From the NCBI RefSeq assembly GCF_002749615.1, contig NZ_CP024201.1, positions 620,001 to 684,000 of the forward strand: a stretch of 64,000 bases of DNA, in the 5' to 3' direction. Each line of letters starts with the position of its first letter. The first letter of the stretch is position 1. The DNA is from Caulobacter mirabilis. Its GTDB lineage: Bacteria; Pseudomonadota; Alphaproteobacteria; Caulobacterales; Caulobacteraceae. The notes under the pieces were generated by a model, which was given only the letters and a program-made list of their open reading frames with translations, had not been told where the DNA came from and did not search any database. Position numbers and translations under genes: made by a program. Positions 1 through 15,803 of the stretch are shown here, in pieces.

Positions 1-171
1 GAGGTCCGGGCCGAGGGCCGTAAGATCACCTGGACCAGCCGCAAGGAGACCTGGATCACTTCGGTGATGGTCTTCATCATGGTCGTGATCGCGGCGCTGT
101 TCTTCTTCGGCGTGGACACCTTCCTGTCCTTCGTCGTCGGCCAGCTGCTGAAGTTCTCGACCGCCGGATAA
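1..171 (+). CDS. secE: Protein translocase subunit SecE (C-terminal part)
   Basis: The window opens inside this gene; frame 1 runs 56 codons to a TAA at 169-171. SecE is the small essential subunit of the SecYEG channel in the inner membrane. The visible part starts with a basic amphipathic stretch containing a TWTSRKETW segment, typical of the region before the conserved SecE helix, followed by one hydrophobic transmembrane segment (about residues 20-50 of the visible part). It lies 5 nt upstream of nusG, the usual secE-nusG pair. The N-terminus is outside the window. Confidence 0.93.
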   Translation, partial: EVRAEGRKITWTSRKETWITSVMVFIMVVIAALFFFGVDTFLSFVVGQLLKFSTAG

Positions 172-176
172 AGCCT

Positions 177-746
177 ATGACGACCGAAGCCGAAACCCGC
201 CCCGCGTCGAACCCGCGCCACAAGTGGTACATCGTCCACGCCTACTCGAATTTCGAGAAGAAGGTGGCCGAGCACATCCGTGAGCAGGCCAAGGCCCAGG
301 GCCTGGAAGACTCCTTCTCCGAAATCCTGGTTCCGACCGAGGACGTCGTCGAGATCCGCCGCGGGCGCAAGATCAACTCCGAGCGCAAGTTCTTCCCGGG
401 CTACGTCCTGGTGAAGATGGACCTCTCGGACGAGGCCTATCACCTCATCAAGAACACCCCGAAGGTCACCGGCTTCCTCGGCTCGGGCTCCAAGCCGATC
501 CCGGTCTCCGAAAAGGAAGTCCAGCGCATCGTCGGCGCCATCGAAGAGAGCGTCGAGCGTCCGAAGTCGACGGTCACCTACGAGATCGGCGAGCAGGTGC
601 GCGTCACCGACGGTCCGTTCGCCAGCTTCAACGGCACGGTCGAGCAGGTCGACGAGGCCCGCGAGCGCCTGCACGTCGCCGTGTCGATCTTCGGCCGCGC
701 GACCCCGGTCGAGCTGGAATACAATCAGGTCGAGAAGGTCGCGTAA
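177..746 (+). CDS. nusG: Transcription termination/antitermination protein NusG
   Basis: A 189-residue protein of normal NusG length. The N-terminal NGN domain starts with KWYIVHAYSNFEKKVAEHI (about residues 16-34) and includes FFPGYVLVKM, which contacts RNA polymerase. A C-terminal KOW domain follows at about residues 135-187 (GEQVRVTDGPFASFNGTVE). NusG binds the clamp of transcribing RNA polymerase and couples it to Rho or ribosomal S10. It sits just after secE and is followed by a strong terminator, so secE-nusG forms its own transcription unit, separate from rplK-rplA. Confidence 0.97.
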   Translation: MTTEAETRPASNPRHKWYIVHAYSNFEKKVAEHIREQAKAQGLEDSFSEILVPTEDVVEIRRGRKINSERKFFPGYVLVKMDLSDEAYHLIKNTPKVTGFLGSGSKPIPVSEKEVQRIVGAIEESVERPKSTVTYEIGEQVRVTDGPFASFNGTVEQVDEARERLHVAVSIFGRATPVELEYNQVEKVA

Positions 747-772
747 GACCGTCTTCACCGATCTCTCTCTGG

Positions 773-802
773 AAAGGGCGCGGATCACTCCGCGCCCTTT
801 TC
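773..802 (+). terminator. Rho-independent terminator after nusG
   Basis: Perfect stem GGGCGCGGA (776-784) / TCCGCGCCC (789-797) with a TCAC loop, flanked by AAA and a TTTTCGTTT tail. It lies 27 nt after the nusG stop. Confidence 0.85.
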
Positions 803-828
803 GTTTGACGCGGGATGACGTGCGGCGG

Positions 829-857
829 TTGTCCGCCGCGGCCTTCTCTGCTAAACG
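829..857 (+). promoter_or_regulatory. Candidate housekeeping promoter for rplK-rplA
   Basis: TTGTCCG (829-835), 14 nt, then GCTAAACG (850-857). This resembles the Caulobacter consensus TTGACGS-N10-14-GCTANAWC and lies between the nusG terminator and rplK. It is a pattern match only. Confidence 0.4.
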
Positions 858-924
858 CCGCCGCTTCCTCGGCTCGCCGGGGGCTAAATCCGTGGGAGGG
901 GTCTGCCCGCACCACGGCCGCATA

Positions 925-942
925 GGCGCTTTAAGTAGCGCC
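925..942 (+). other. Hairpin in the rplK leader
   Basis: GGCGCT (925-930) and AGCGCC (937-942) form a perfect 6-bp stem with a TTAAGT loop, 17 nt before the rplK start. L1 represses the L11 operon through a leader element in other bacteria; whether this hairpin is that site is inference. Confidence 0.35.
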
Positions 943-959
943 GCTTAACGGAGACAGAG

Positions 960-1391
960 ATGGCCAAGAAGATTCTGGGCTACATCAAACTGCAGGTGCC
1001 CGCGGGCTCCGCCACCCCGTCGCCGCCGATCGGCCCGGCGCTGGGTCAGCGCGGCGTCAACATCATGGGCTTCTGCAAGGAGTTCAACGCCCGCACCGAA
1101 AAGGAAACGAAGGGTACGCCCCTGCCGACCGTGATCACGGTCTACCAGGACAAGTCGTTCACCTTCGTCACCAAGACCCCGCCGGCGACGCACTTCATCA
1201 AGCAGGCGTTGAACCTGAAGTCGGGCTCGAACAAGCCGGGCCGCGAGTCGGCCGGCCAGATCACCCGCGCTCAGCTGATCGAGATCGCTGAGAAGAAGAT
1301 GAAGGACCTCAACGCCAACGACGTTGACGCCGCCGCCCGCATCATCGAGGGCTCCGCCCGTTCGATGGGCCTCAAGATCGTGGAGGCCTAA
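960..1391 (+). CDS. rplK: 50S ribosomal protein L11
   Basis: A 143-residue L11, the usual length. The N-terminal domain contains the proline-rich [14 protein letters not shown] motif (about residues 21-34), the flexible part of the GTPase-associated centre, and the C-terminal half binds 23S rRNA. An ACGGAGACAGAG ribosome binding site precedes the ATG. rplA follows 4 nt after the stop, so the two genes are cotranscribed. Confidence 0.97.
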   Translation: MAKKILGYIKLQVPAGSATPSPPIGPALGQRGVNIMGFCKEFNARTEKETKGTPLPTVITVYQDKSFTFVTKTPPATHFIKQALNLKSGSNKPGRESAGQITRAQLIEIAEKKMKDLNANDVDAAARIIEGSARSMGLKIVEA

Positions 1392-1395
1392 GACC

Positions 1396-2085
<690 letters not shown>

Positions 2086-2114
2086 GCGATCGGACCAGTC
2101 CCGAACTACCGTGG

Positions 2115-2145
2115 ACGGGCGGGCTCGCAAGGGCCCGCCCGTTTC
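2115..2145 (+). terminator. Rho-independent terminator after rplA
   Basis: ACGGGCGGGC (2115-2124) pairs perfectly with GCCCGCCCGT (2133-2142) and is followed by TTTCG. Confidence 0.8.
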
Positions 2146-2217
2146 GCGTTCCGGGCCTCGGCGAATTTCCGTGGGCCGGCTCTTGCGCTCGCCCCAATTC
2201 GTCATAAATAAAGTTAC

Positions 2218-2670
2218 ATGAGACGCAGCGGCCGCCTTTCCGTCGCGCTGCATGTGCTGATGCACATGGCCGAGCGCCCCGAAGATCCGATGACCTCCGA
2301 GCGTATGGCGCGCTGGGCCGACGGCAATCCCGTCGTGATCCGCCGCAGCTTCGCCGGCCTCCGTGAAGCGGGAATCCTGTCGTCCAGTCGCGGCCACGGC
2401 GGCGGCTGGGTCCTGGCCAAGCCGCTCGACCAGATCACGCTCGCCGACGTGCAGCAGGCGCTGGACGAGCCGATCGTCGCCCTGGCCGAGCCGTCCGACA
2501 ATCCGCAGTGCCTCGTGGAACGGGCGGTCAACAGCGAGCTGCACGACGTCTTCCGCGAGGCCGAGCGCCTGGTCCTGGAGCGAATGCGCCGGGTGACGCT
2601 GGCCGATCTGCGCGCCCGCTTCGACGGGCGGAACCTGTCCGACTTCATCCATCCCGGAGATCCCGCATGA
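2218..2670 (+). CDS. Rrf2 family transcriptional regulator
   Basis: A 150-residue protein with an N-terminal winged helix-turn-helix (about residues 1-70) in Rrf2 order: RRSGRLSVALHVLMHMA, then SERMARW as the first helix of the HTH, then IRRSFAGLREAGILSSSRG, and a GGGWVLAKP wing. The C-terminal half (about residues 75-150) should be the dimer and sensor part. It has a single cysteine (in NPQCLVE), so it lacks the three-cysteine Fe-S cluster of IscR/NsrR and is more like single- or no-cysteine redox Rrf2 proteins. Its stop overlaps the start of the downstream flavin oxidoreductase (ATGA at 2667-2670). The pair is therefore translationally coupled and the regulator probably controls that gene. 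Confidence 0.88.
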   Translation: MRRSGRLSVALHVLMHMAERPEDPMTSERMARWADGNPVVIRRSFAGLREAGILSSSRGHGGGWVLAKPLDQITLADVQQALDEPIVALAEPSDNPQCLVERAVNSELHDVFREAERLVLERMRRVTLADLRARFDGRNLSDFIHPGDPA

Positions 2671-3587
2671 GCCCCGTCCTTCAGTATGACGCCGTCGTCG
2701 TCGGCGGAAACTTCGCCGGCCTGTCCGCCGCGATGCAGCTGGGCCGCGCCCGTCGCCGGGTGCTGGTCGTCGACATGGGCGAGCCCCGCAACCGCTTCGC
2801 CGAGGCCAGCCACGGCTTCATGGGCCAGGACGGCAAGCCGCCCCGTGCGATCCAGCGCGAGGCCGCCCGCCAGGTGGCCGCCTATCCGACCGTCGAGATG
2901 CTGCAGGACCAGGTCGTCTCGGCCTCGGGCGAGTTGAACGGCTTCGAGCTGGGCCTGTGGAGCGGGCGCCAGGTCCGGGCGCGGCGGGTGGTGCTGGCCA
3001 CCGGCGTCCGCGACATCCTGCCGAACCTGCCCGGGCTGGCGGAGCGGTGGGGCGTCAGCGTCCTGCATTGTCCCTACTGCCACGGTTACGAGGTGCGCGA
3101 CCGGCCGATCGGCGTCCTGGCCTCCACGCCGATGAGCGCCCATCAGGCCATGCTGCTGCCCGACTGGGGCGTCACCACCCTGTTCACCAACGGCGTCCAC
3201 GAACCCGATCCCGAGCAGGCCGCCCTGCTGGCGGCGCGGGGCGTGACGATCGAACGCACGCCCGTGGTCGAGCTGGTGGGGCAGGGGACGGCGCTGGAGG
3301 GGCTGCGTCTCGCCGACGGCCGGGTCGCCGCCGTCGAAGCCCTGTTCGCCGCGCCGCGCGTGGAGATGGCCAGCCCGTTGGCGGCCCAGCTCGGCTGCGT
3401 CTTCGAGGACGGCATGATGGGCCCCTTCATCGTCACCGACGCCCAGAAGCTGACCAGCGTCCCGGGCGTCTACGCCGCCGGCGACGCGGCGCGGCCGATG
3501 CACAACGCCACCTTCGCCTCGGCGGACGGGGTCATGGCCGGCGTGGGCGCGCACCAATCCCTGGCGCGGGACGTGCTGGCCGCTTGA
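2667..3587 (+). CDS. FAD/NAD(P)-dependent oxidoreductase, thioredoxin-reductase-like with CPYC motif
   Basis: A 306-residue flavoprotein. The start at ATG 2667 overlaps the Rrf2 stop and gives an N-terminal FAD-binding Rossmann motif, VVVGGNFAGLSAAMQLGRA (about residues 9-27). The middle holds HCPYCHGYEV (about residues 133-142), a CxxC redox pair placed as in thioredoxin reductases. The C-terminal VPGVYAAGDAA (about residues 271-281) is the second FAD motif. The CPYCHGYE context, rather than the CATC of true TrxB, is typical of TrxR-like dithiol oxidases such as GliT/DepH. Family membership is clear; the substrate is unknown. A probable rplJ promoter overlaps its stop codon. Confidence 0.88.
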   Translation: MSPVLQYDAVVVGGNFAGLSAAMQLGRARRRVLVVDMGEPRNRFAEASHGFMGQDGKPPRAIQREAARQVAAYPTVEMLQDQVVSASGELNGFELGLWSGRQVRARRVVLATGVRDILPNLPGLAERWGVSVLHCPYCHGYEVRDRPIGVLASTPMSAHQAMLLPDWGVTTLFTNGVHEPDPEQAALLAARGVTIERTPVVELVGQGTALEGLRLADGRVAAVEALFAAPRVEMASPLAAQLGCVFEDGMMGPFIVTDAQKLTSVPGVYAAGDAARPMHNATFASADGVMAGVGAHQSLARDVLAA

Positions 3588-3612
3588 GTTTTCGATGGCC
3601 TTCCTCTATAGG
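3584..3612 (+). promoter_or_regulatory. Candidate promoter for rplJ-rplL
   Basis: TTGAGTT (3584-3590), 14 nt, TCTATAGG (3605-3612): close to the Caulobacter housekeeping consensus in both boxes and in spacing. The -35 overlaps the stop codon of the preceding oxidoreductase gene. Transcription from here would give a leader of about 265 nt before rplJ. Confidence 0.6.
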
Positions 3613-3883
3613 CGCGCTCTTCCACGACCGGTTCGCCGGTTGAGGATCCTGTCCGAGAGCTACGCGACGCCGGGGTCACCGGAGTCGTAACCGAAGGGGA
3701 GCCCCCCTTCAGCGTAGGGAGACGGGGAAATGAAGACGCCGCCGATCCGTCTCTAGCTACGGACGCGGCCGAAACTTTCCTTGGGACAGGTCTACCGTCA
3801 CCCGCCTTCGGGAGCGATCCCGCATGCGGGCGGCATGCTTTCGGCGTCCGGATGGTCCGGGCGTCGTGATCTAGGAGACCGCA
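3613..3883 (+). promoter_or_regulatory. Long rplJ (L10) leader, probable autoregulatory RNA
   Basis: About 270 nt without a credible gene lie between the promoter candidate and the rplJ start. The region has several short complementary stretches (for example CCGT/ACGG around 3748-3763 and GCCCGC-type arms near 3798-3835). In most bacteria the L10-L12 complex binds such a leader and represses rplJL. I assign the role from position and length, not from a matched consensus. Confidence 0.45.
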
Positions 3884-4399
3884 ATGAACCGCGCTGAAAA
3901 AGCGGAATCGATCGAGACGCTCAAGGGCGTCTTCGCCGATGCCGGCGCTGTGGTCGTGACCCACTACATGGGTCTGACCGTTGCGGAAATGACCGACCTC
4001 CGTCTGCGCCTTCGTAAGGAAGGCGCGGCGATCAAGGTGGTGAAGAACACCCTGGCTCAGAAGGCTCTGGCCGGCTCGCTCGGTGAGAAGGGCGACGCCC
4101 TGTTCACCGGTCCGGTCGCCATCGCCTATGCGCCGGATCCCGTCTCCGCCGCCAAGGTCGCCGCCCAGTTCGCCAAGGAGAACGACAAGTTCACCCTCGT
4201 TGGCGGCTTCATGGGCGAGGAAGTCCTCGACCAGAACGCTGTGAAGGCTCTCGCCACGCTGCCGTCGCTGGACGAACTCCGTGGCAAGCTCATCGGCCTT
4301 CTGCAGGCTCCGGCGACCAAGGTCGCGGGCGTCGTGCAGGCTCCGGCCGCTCAGCTGGCCCGCGTCTTCAGCGCCTACGGCGCCAAAGAAGCGGCGTAA
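3884..4399 (+). CDS. rplJ: 50S ribosomal protein L10
   Basis: A 171-residue L10 with the standard start MNRAEKAESIETLKGVFADA and the conserved VVVTHYMGLTVAEMTDLR and KVVKNTLAQKAL segments (residues about 25-65), which bind 23S rRNA. The C-terminal helix (about 140-171) carries the L12 dimers. A TCTAGGAGACCGCA ribosome binding site precedes the ATG. It is followed by rplL after 48 nt, the conserved rplJ-rplL operon. Confidence 0.97.
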   Translation: MNRAEKAESIETLKGVFADAGAVVVTHYMGLTVAEMTDLRLRLRKEGAAIKVVKNTLAQKALAGSLGEKGDALFTGPVAIAYAPDPVSAAKVAAQFAKENDKFTLVGGFMGEEVLDQNAVKALATLPSLDELRGKLIGLLQAPATKVAGVVQAPAAQLARVFSAYGAKEAA

Positions 4400-4447
4400 G
4401 CCCGGTCATCTCCGCTCAAATCCAAATCCTCCAAGGAAACTGACACC

Positions 4448-4831
4448 ATGTCGAAGCTCGAAAAGATCGTTGAGGACCTGTCCTCGCTGACCGTGCTGGA
4501 AGCCGCTGAGCTGTCCAAGCTGCTCGAAGAAAAGTGGGGCGTCTCGGCCGCCGCTCCGGTCGCCGTCGCCGTCGCCGGCGGCGCCGCCGCTGCTCCGGCC
4601 GAAGCCGCCGAAGAGCAAACCGAGTTCACCGTTGTTCTGACCGCCGGCGGCGACAAGAAGATCAACGTGATCAAGGAAGTCCGCGGCGTCCGTCCGGACC
4701 TCGGCCTGAAGGAAGCCAAGGACCTGGTCGAAGGCGCTCCGCAGAACGTCGTCGAGAACGTCTCCAAGCAGCAAGCCGAAGAGATCAAGAAGAAGCTCGA
4801 AGAAGCCGGCGCCACCGTCCAGATCAAGTAA
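4448..4831 (+). CDS. rplL: 50S ribosomal protein L7/L12
   Basis: A 127-residue L12. The N-terminal dimerisation helix pair ([19 protein letters not shown]) is followed by an Ala/Pro-rich hinge (about residues 35-56) and the C-terminal factor-binding domain, with [20 protein letters not shown] (about 76-95) as the elongation-factor contact. A strong terminator follows, so unlike in E. coli the operon appears to stop here and rpoB is transcribed separately. Confidence 0.97.
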   Translation: MSKLEKIVEDLSSLTVLEAAELSKLLEEKWGVSAAAPVAVAVAGGAAAAPAEAAEEQTEFTVVLTAGGDKKINVIKEVRGVRPDLGLKEAKDLVEGAPQNVVENVSKQQAEEIKKKLEEAGATVQIK

Positions 4832-4867
4832 TCTGGTCGGCGTCAGCTCTGACGCTATCTACGATCG

Positions 4868-4900
4868 CGGCCTCCGAGGGAAACCTCGGAGGCCGTTTTC
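4868..4900 (+). terminator. Strong rho-independent terminator after rplL
   Basis: CGGCCTCCGAGG (4868-4879), GAAA tetraloop, CCTCGGAGGCCG (4884-4895), then TTTTCG. Twelve perfect base pairs. Confidence 0.9.
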
Positions 4901-4918
4901 GTTTGCGTAGCGTGGATG

Positions 4919-5019
4919 CTCCCCTCTGGGGGAGCTATCGGCGGAGCCGACTGAGGGGGTTGTGCGACCGCGGACCCCCTCCGTCTCGCCAGCGGCGAGC
5001 CACCTCCCCCAGAGGGGAG
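4919..5019. repeat. Intergenic palindromic repeat element (family B), 101 bp
   Basis: CTCCCCTCTGGGGGAG at 4919-4934 and its exact reverse complement at 5004-5019 form perfect 16-bp terminal inverted repeats; each arm is itself nearly palindromic. The interior also has imperfect dyads (GGCGGAGCCGACTGAGGGGGT against ACCCCCTCCGTCTCGCC). It lies between the convergent rplL and M61 genes. Such 100-bp palindromes are common in Caulobacterales genomes, but I see only this one copy here. Confidence 0.75.
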
Positions 5020-5032
5020 GACCCTAAGAGGC

Positions 5033-6961
5033 CTACTTCCCCCGTGGCGTCAGGATGTCGCCCAGGCGGTCCGGGGTTCCGGCGACGCGTTCGAGGTGCG
5101 GGTAGCGGAGGCCGCCGGTCCAGTCGATCTTCACGACCTTGAACTTCTCGCCCGCCTTCACGATCAGCTCCAGCGGCGCGCCGCCCTTGGTCGCCTTGAC
5201 GGCGTCGCGGATGCGTTCGCCGCTGTAGGCCTCGCCGTTGACGGAGATGATCTGATTGCTGACCGTCAGGCCCGCCTTGAACGCCGGGCCCTCCCACTGG
5301 ACGCCGGTGATGGTCCCGGTCGCGTTCAGCGCCAGGCCGATCGAATAGGTCAGATCCGTGCGTTTTGAGAGGGCGTCGGCGCCCTTCAGGTAGCCGTTCG
5401 GCGTGTCCTTGAAGACGAGCCGGTAGCCGCCGCGCGTGAAACCGTCGAGCGGAGCCTTGTCGGCGCTGGCCAGCCGGGCCTTCAGGAAACCGGCCCAGTC
5501 ATAGGGGGTGACGCTGTTCAGCGCCGCGACCACGTCCTCGACTTGATACGTCTCCACGGTCCAGGCGCCGTCCTTGATGCCGAAGAAGGCCTTGGCGAAG
5601 TCGTCCAGCGACTTCTTCCCGCCGGTGCGCTCGCGGATCAGGGTGTCGACGTCCAGCCAGACCAGCAGCCCCTCGGAATAGTAGTCCTCGTTGCGCTGCC
5701 AGCTGAGCCAGCCCTTCGGCTTGCGGGCGCTGATGACCGGGTCGTTGGTGGTGTCGAAAGTGTCCCGCCATTCGCGCCCGACGCGGTAGTCGTAGGTGGC
5801 GGCGACGCCGGCCAGGGCGCCGAGCGCCTCGTCCTTGGTCCACAGGCCGGACCGGGCCGACAGCATGTAGCCCCAGTACTGCGTCTGGCCTTCGTAGACC
5901 CAGAGCAGGCTGTTGCGCATCGGGGTGGCGTAGTCCGGCGTCCAGGCGTCCGCCCCGCGACGGAACTTGCCGTTCCAGCTGTGGGTGTATTCGTGCGGCA
6001 GCAGGTCCCGCTCCGAGGCCATCCGGCCCCAGTCGGTGAAATACTCCGGCTCGACGCCGTTCTCGGACGAGCGGTGATGCTCCAGACCGATCCCGCCCAT
6101 GCGGTCGGTCAGCGACAGCAGGAAGTCGTAGCGGTCGAAATGGCGGGCGCCGAACAGCCGGTCGGCCTGGACCACCAGGTTGCGGTGCTTCTGGACCTGC
6201 TCGTCGGTCATCTCCAGCAGGTCGGCGCGGTCGGCGACGACGTTCAGCTTCACCGGGCTGCGGCCGCCCGGATCGAGGTCGACCTGGCGATAGTACTTGC
6301 CGGCGAACATCGGGGAGTCGGCCAGGGTCTCGAAGCTGACCGGCTTGAAGGTCGTGGTCGAGCCGTTCTGCGAGGCGACGTCCAGGGCGACGCCGAACTT
6401 CCAGCCTTCGGGCAGGACCACCGTCGCCTCGATCGGGATCTGCCGCGTGTACCAGCCCGCCGGATAGAAGGCGGTCGAGTTCCATTGCAGGTTCAGCATC
6501 TCCTGCGTGACGACGACCCGGCCCTGGTCCGGAGCGGTCGCCGACAGGAACTCGAACTCGACCTGGATCTCCTTGGCGCCCTGCGGCACGTCGACGTGGT
6601 AGGCGAACACCCGGACGACGTCGCGGGTCCAGGGCAAGGTCTTGCCGCCGGCGGTGATCTTCAGGCCGGAGACCTTCTCCAGCTCGCCGCGCGGGGCGTG
6701 CTTGCCCGGCAGCCATTCCGGATAGAGCAGGGTGAGCGGGCCGGCCTTCTCGACGGGGATGGTCTGTTTCACGCGGAAGATGCGGCGGTCCAGGTCGGTG
6801 GCGTCGACGGTCAGTTTCAGCGTGCCGGGGTAGGGGGCGTCCTGCGCCTGGGGGATGGCGGGCGGCATCGGCAGCGGCTGCGGCCCGGGGCTCGGCTGGG
6901 CGACGGCGGGCGCGGCGAGCAGCCAGGCGAGAACGAGCGCGGACGCGGAACGTTTGAACAA
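5033..6961 (-). CDS. M61 family metallopeptidase with C-terminal PDZ domain, exported
   Basis: About 642 residues. The frame is open up to 7030 (TTG), with an ATG at 7003. I prefer TTG 6961, which has a GGGGG ribosome binding site 8 nt upstream and gives a compact signal peptide (MFKRSASALVLAWLLAAPAVAQ is the N-terminus in effect). The N-terminal M61 domain is followed by the zinc-binding HEYTHSWNGKFRRG motif (about residues 323-336), the HExxH hallmark of glycyl-aminopeptidase-like M61 enzymes. A PDZ domain lies near the C-terminus (about residues 540-625, with GLTVSNQIISVNGEAYSGE). It is probably a periplasmic peptidase. It sits on the minus strand between rplL and rpoB, breaking the usual rplL-rpoB linkage. 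Confidence 0.88.
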   Translation of the reverse strand: MFKRSASALVLAWLLAAPAVAQPSPGPQPLPMPPAIPQAQDAPYPGTLKLTVDATDLDRRIFRVKQTIPVEKAGPLTLLYPEWLPGKHAPRGELEKVSGLKITAGGKTLPWTRDVVRVFAYHVDVPQGAKEIQVEFEFLSATAPDQGRVVVTQEMLNLQWNSTAFYPAGWYTRQIPIEATVVLPEGWKFGVALDVASQNGSTTTFKPVSFETLADSPMFAGKYYRQVDLDPGGRSPVKLNVVADRADLLEMTDEQVQKHRNLVVQADRLFGARHFDRYDFLLSLTDRMGGIGLEHHRSSENGVEPEYFTDWGRMASERDLLPHEYTHSWNGKFRRGADAWTPDYATPMRNSLLWVYEGQTQYWGYMLSARSGLWTKDEALGALAGVAATYDYRVGREWRDTFDTTNDPVISARKPKGWLSWQRNEDYYSEGLLVWLDVDTLIRERTGGKKSLDDFAKAFFGIKDGAWTVETYQVEDVVAALNSVTPYDWAGFLKARLASADKAPLDGFTRGGYRLVFKDTPNGYLKGADALSKRTDLTYSIGLALNATGTITGVQWEGPAFKAGLTVSNQIISVNGEAYSGERIRDAVKATKGGAPLELIVKAGEKFKVVKIDWTGGLRYPHLERVAGTPDRLGDILTPRGK

Positions 6962-7030
6962 GATGAGGACCCCCGGGGAACGCGAGACGTGGACGCGCGG
7001 CATAAGACCCACGGTGCGGTGCAGCAGCAA

Positions 7031-7370
7031 CCCTCGACGCTCCGCTTTCGGAAGACCGGCGTTCGAGCGTGCGGCGGTCGGCCGCCCCTTGCGCGGCTTT
7101 GCGCCGCAAGAAAGTCAAGCGCGACCTCTTCCCTTATCCACGGCTTTCGCCTATATCCGCTGCCTCGCGGAAATTCCGATCAATTGAGACGCGAATTTTC
7201 GCGCGCGTGCCCGAAGGCCCGGTCAATGCCCTCCGACCGGTGCGAAGGGGCGCCCCTGACACGCCAGGGGCAAGGTCTTGCGTCCGCTTCCGGCCCGTCC
7301 GGAAGAGTCGAGGGTGGACGCGACAAGACACTTTGACGCGCGGAGTCCGTCCGCGCACGCAGGGAAAAAC
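7031..7370 (+). promoter_or_regulatory. Intergenic region and presumed rpoB leader
   Basis: About 340 nt without a credible gene, between the divergent M61 peptidase and rpoB. Because a terminator and an opposite-strand gene separate rplL from rpoB, a promoter for rpoB should lie here. CCTATATC (7150-7157) matches the -10 pattern GCTANAWC at 7 of 8 positions, but I see no good -35. A perfect 7-bp hairpin, GCCCCTG (7252-7258) / CAGGGGC (7265-7271), and the dyad CGCGAATTTTCGCG near 7191-7204 lie in the presumed leader. Confidence 0.35.
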
Positions 7371-11441
<4,071 letters not shown>

Positions 11442-11450
11442 TCGGAACCC

Positions 11451-11481
11451 GCCCCCTCTCCCGCCCGGCGGGGGAGGGGGC
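11451..11481 (+). repeat. 14-bp hairpin between rpoB and rpoC
   Basis: GCCCCCTCTCCCGC (11451-11464) pairs with GCGGGGGAGGGGGC (11468-11481) with one G-U pair and a 3-nt loop. No T-run follows, so it is not a normal terminator. It could be a processing or pausing element between rpoB and rpoC, or an intergenic repeat. Confidence 0.65.
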
Positions 11482-11536
11482 CTGATCGCCCTCTCCACTC
11501 AGAATTTTCGCGGGTCATCCCGCAGAAGGAAAAAAG

Positions 11537-15727
<4,191 letters not shown>

Positions 15728-15753
15728 GCCCCAGCGGCCTGCGACTAGACGAG

Positions 15754-15786
15754 ACGGCCCGGGAGCGATCCCGGGCCGTTTTCGTT
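15754..15786 (+). terminator. Rho-independent terminator after rpoC
   Basis: ACGGCCCGGGA (15754-15764), GCGA loop, TCCCGGGCCGT (15769-15779), then TTTCGTTT. Eleven perfect pairs. Confidence 0.88.
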
Positions 15787-15803
15787 TCTTCGGCCCGCCG
15801 TGA

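Noticed and set aside
11451..11481. Rho-independent terminator between rpoB and rpoC
   Set aside because: The stem is strong but followed by CCTGATCG with no T-run, and rpoC needs cotranscription with rpoB.
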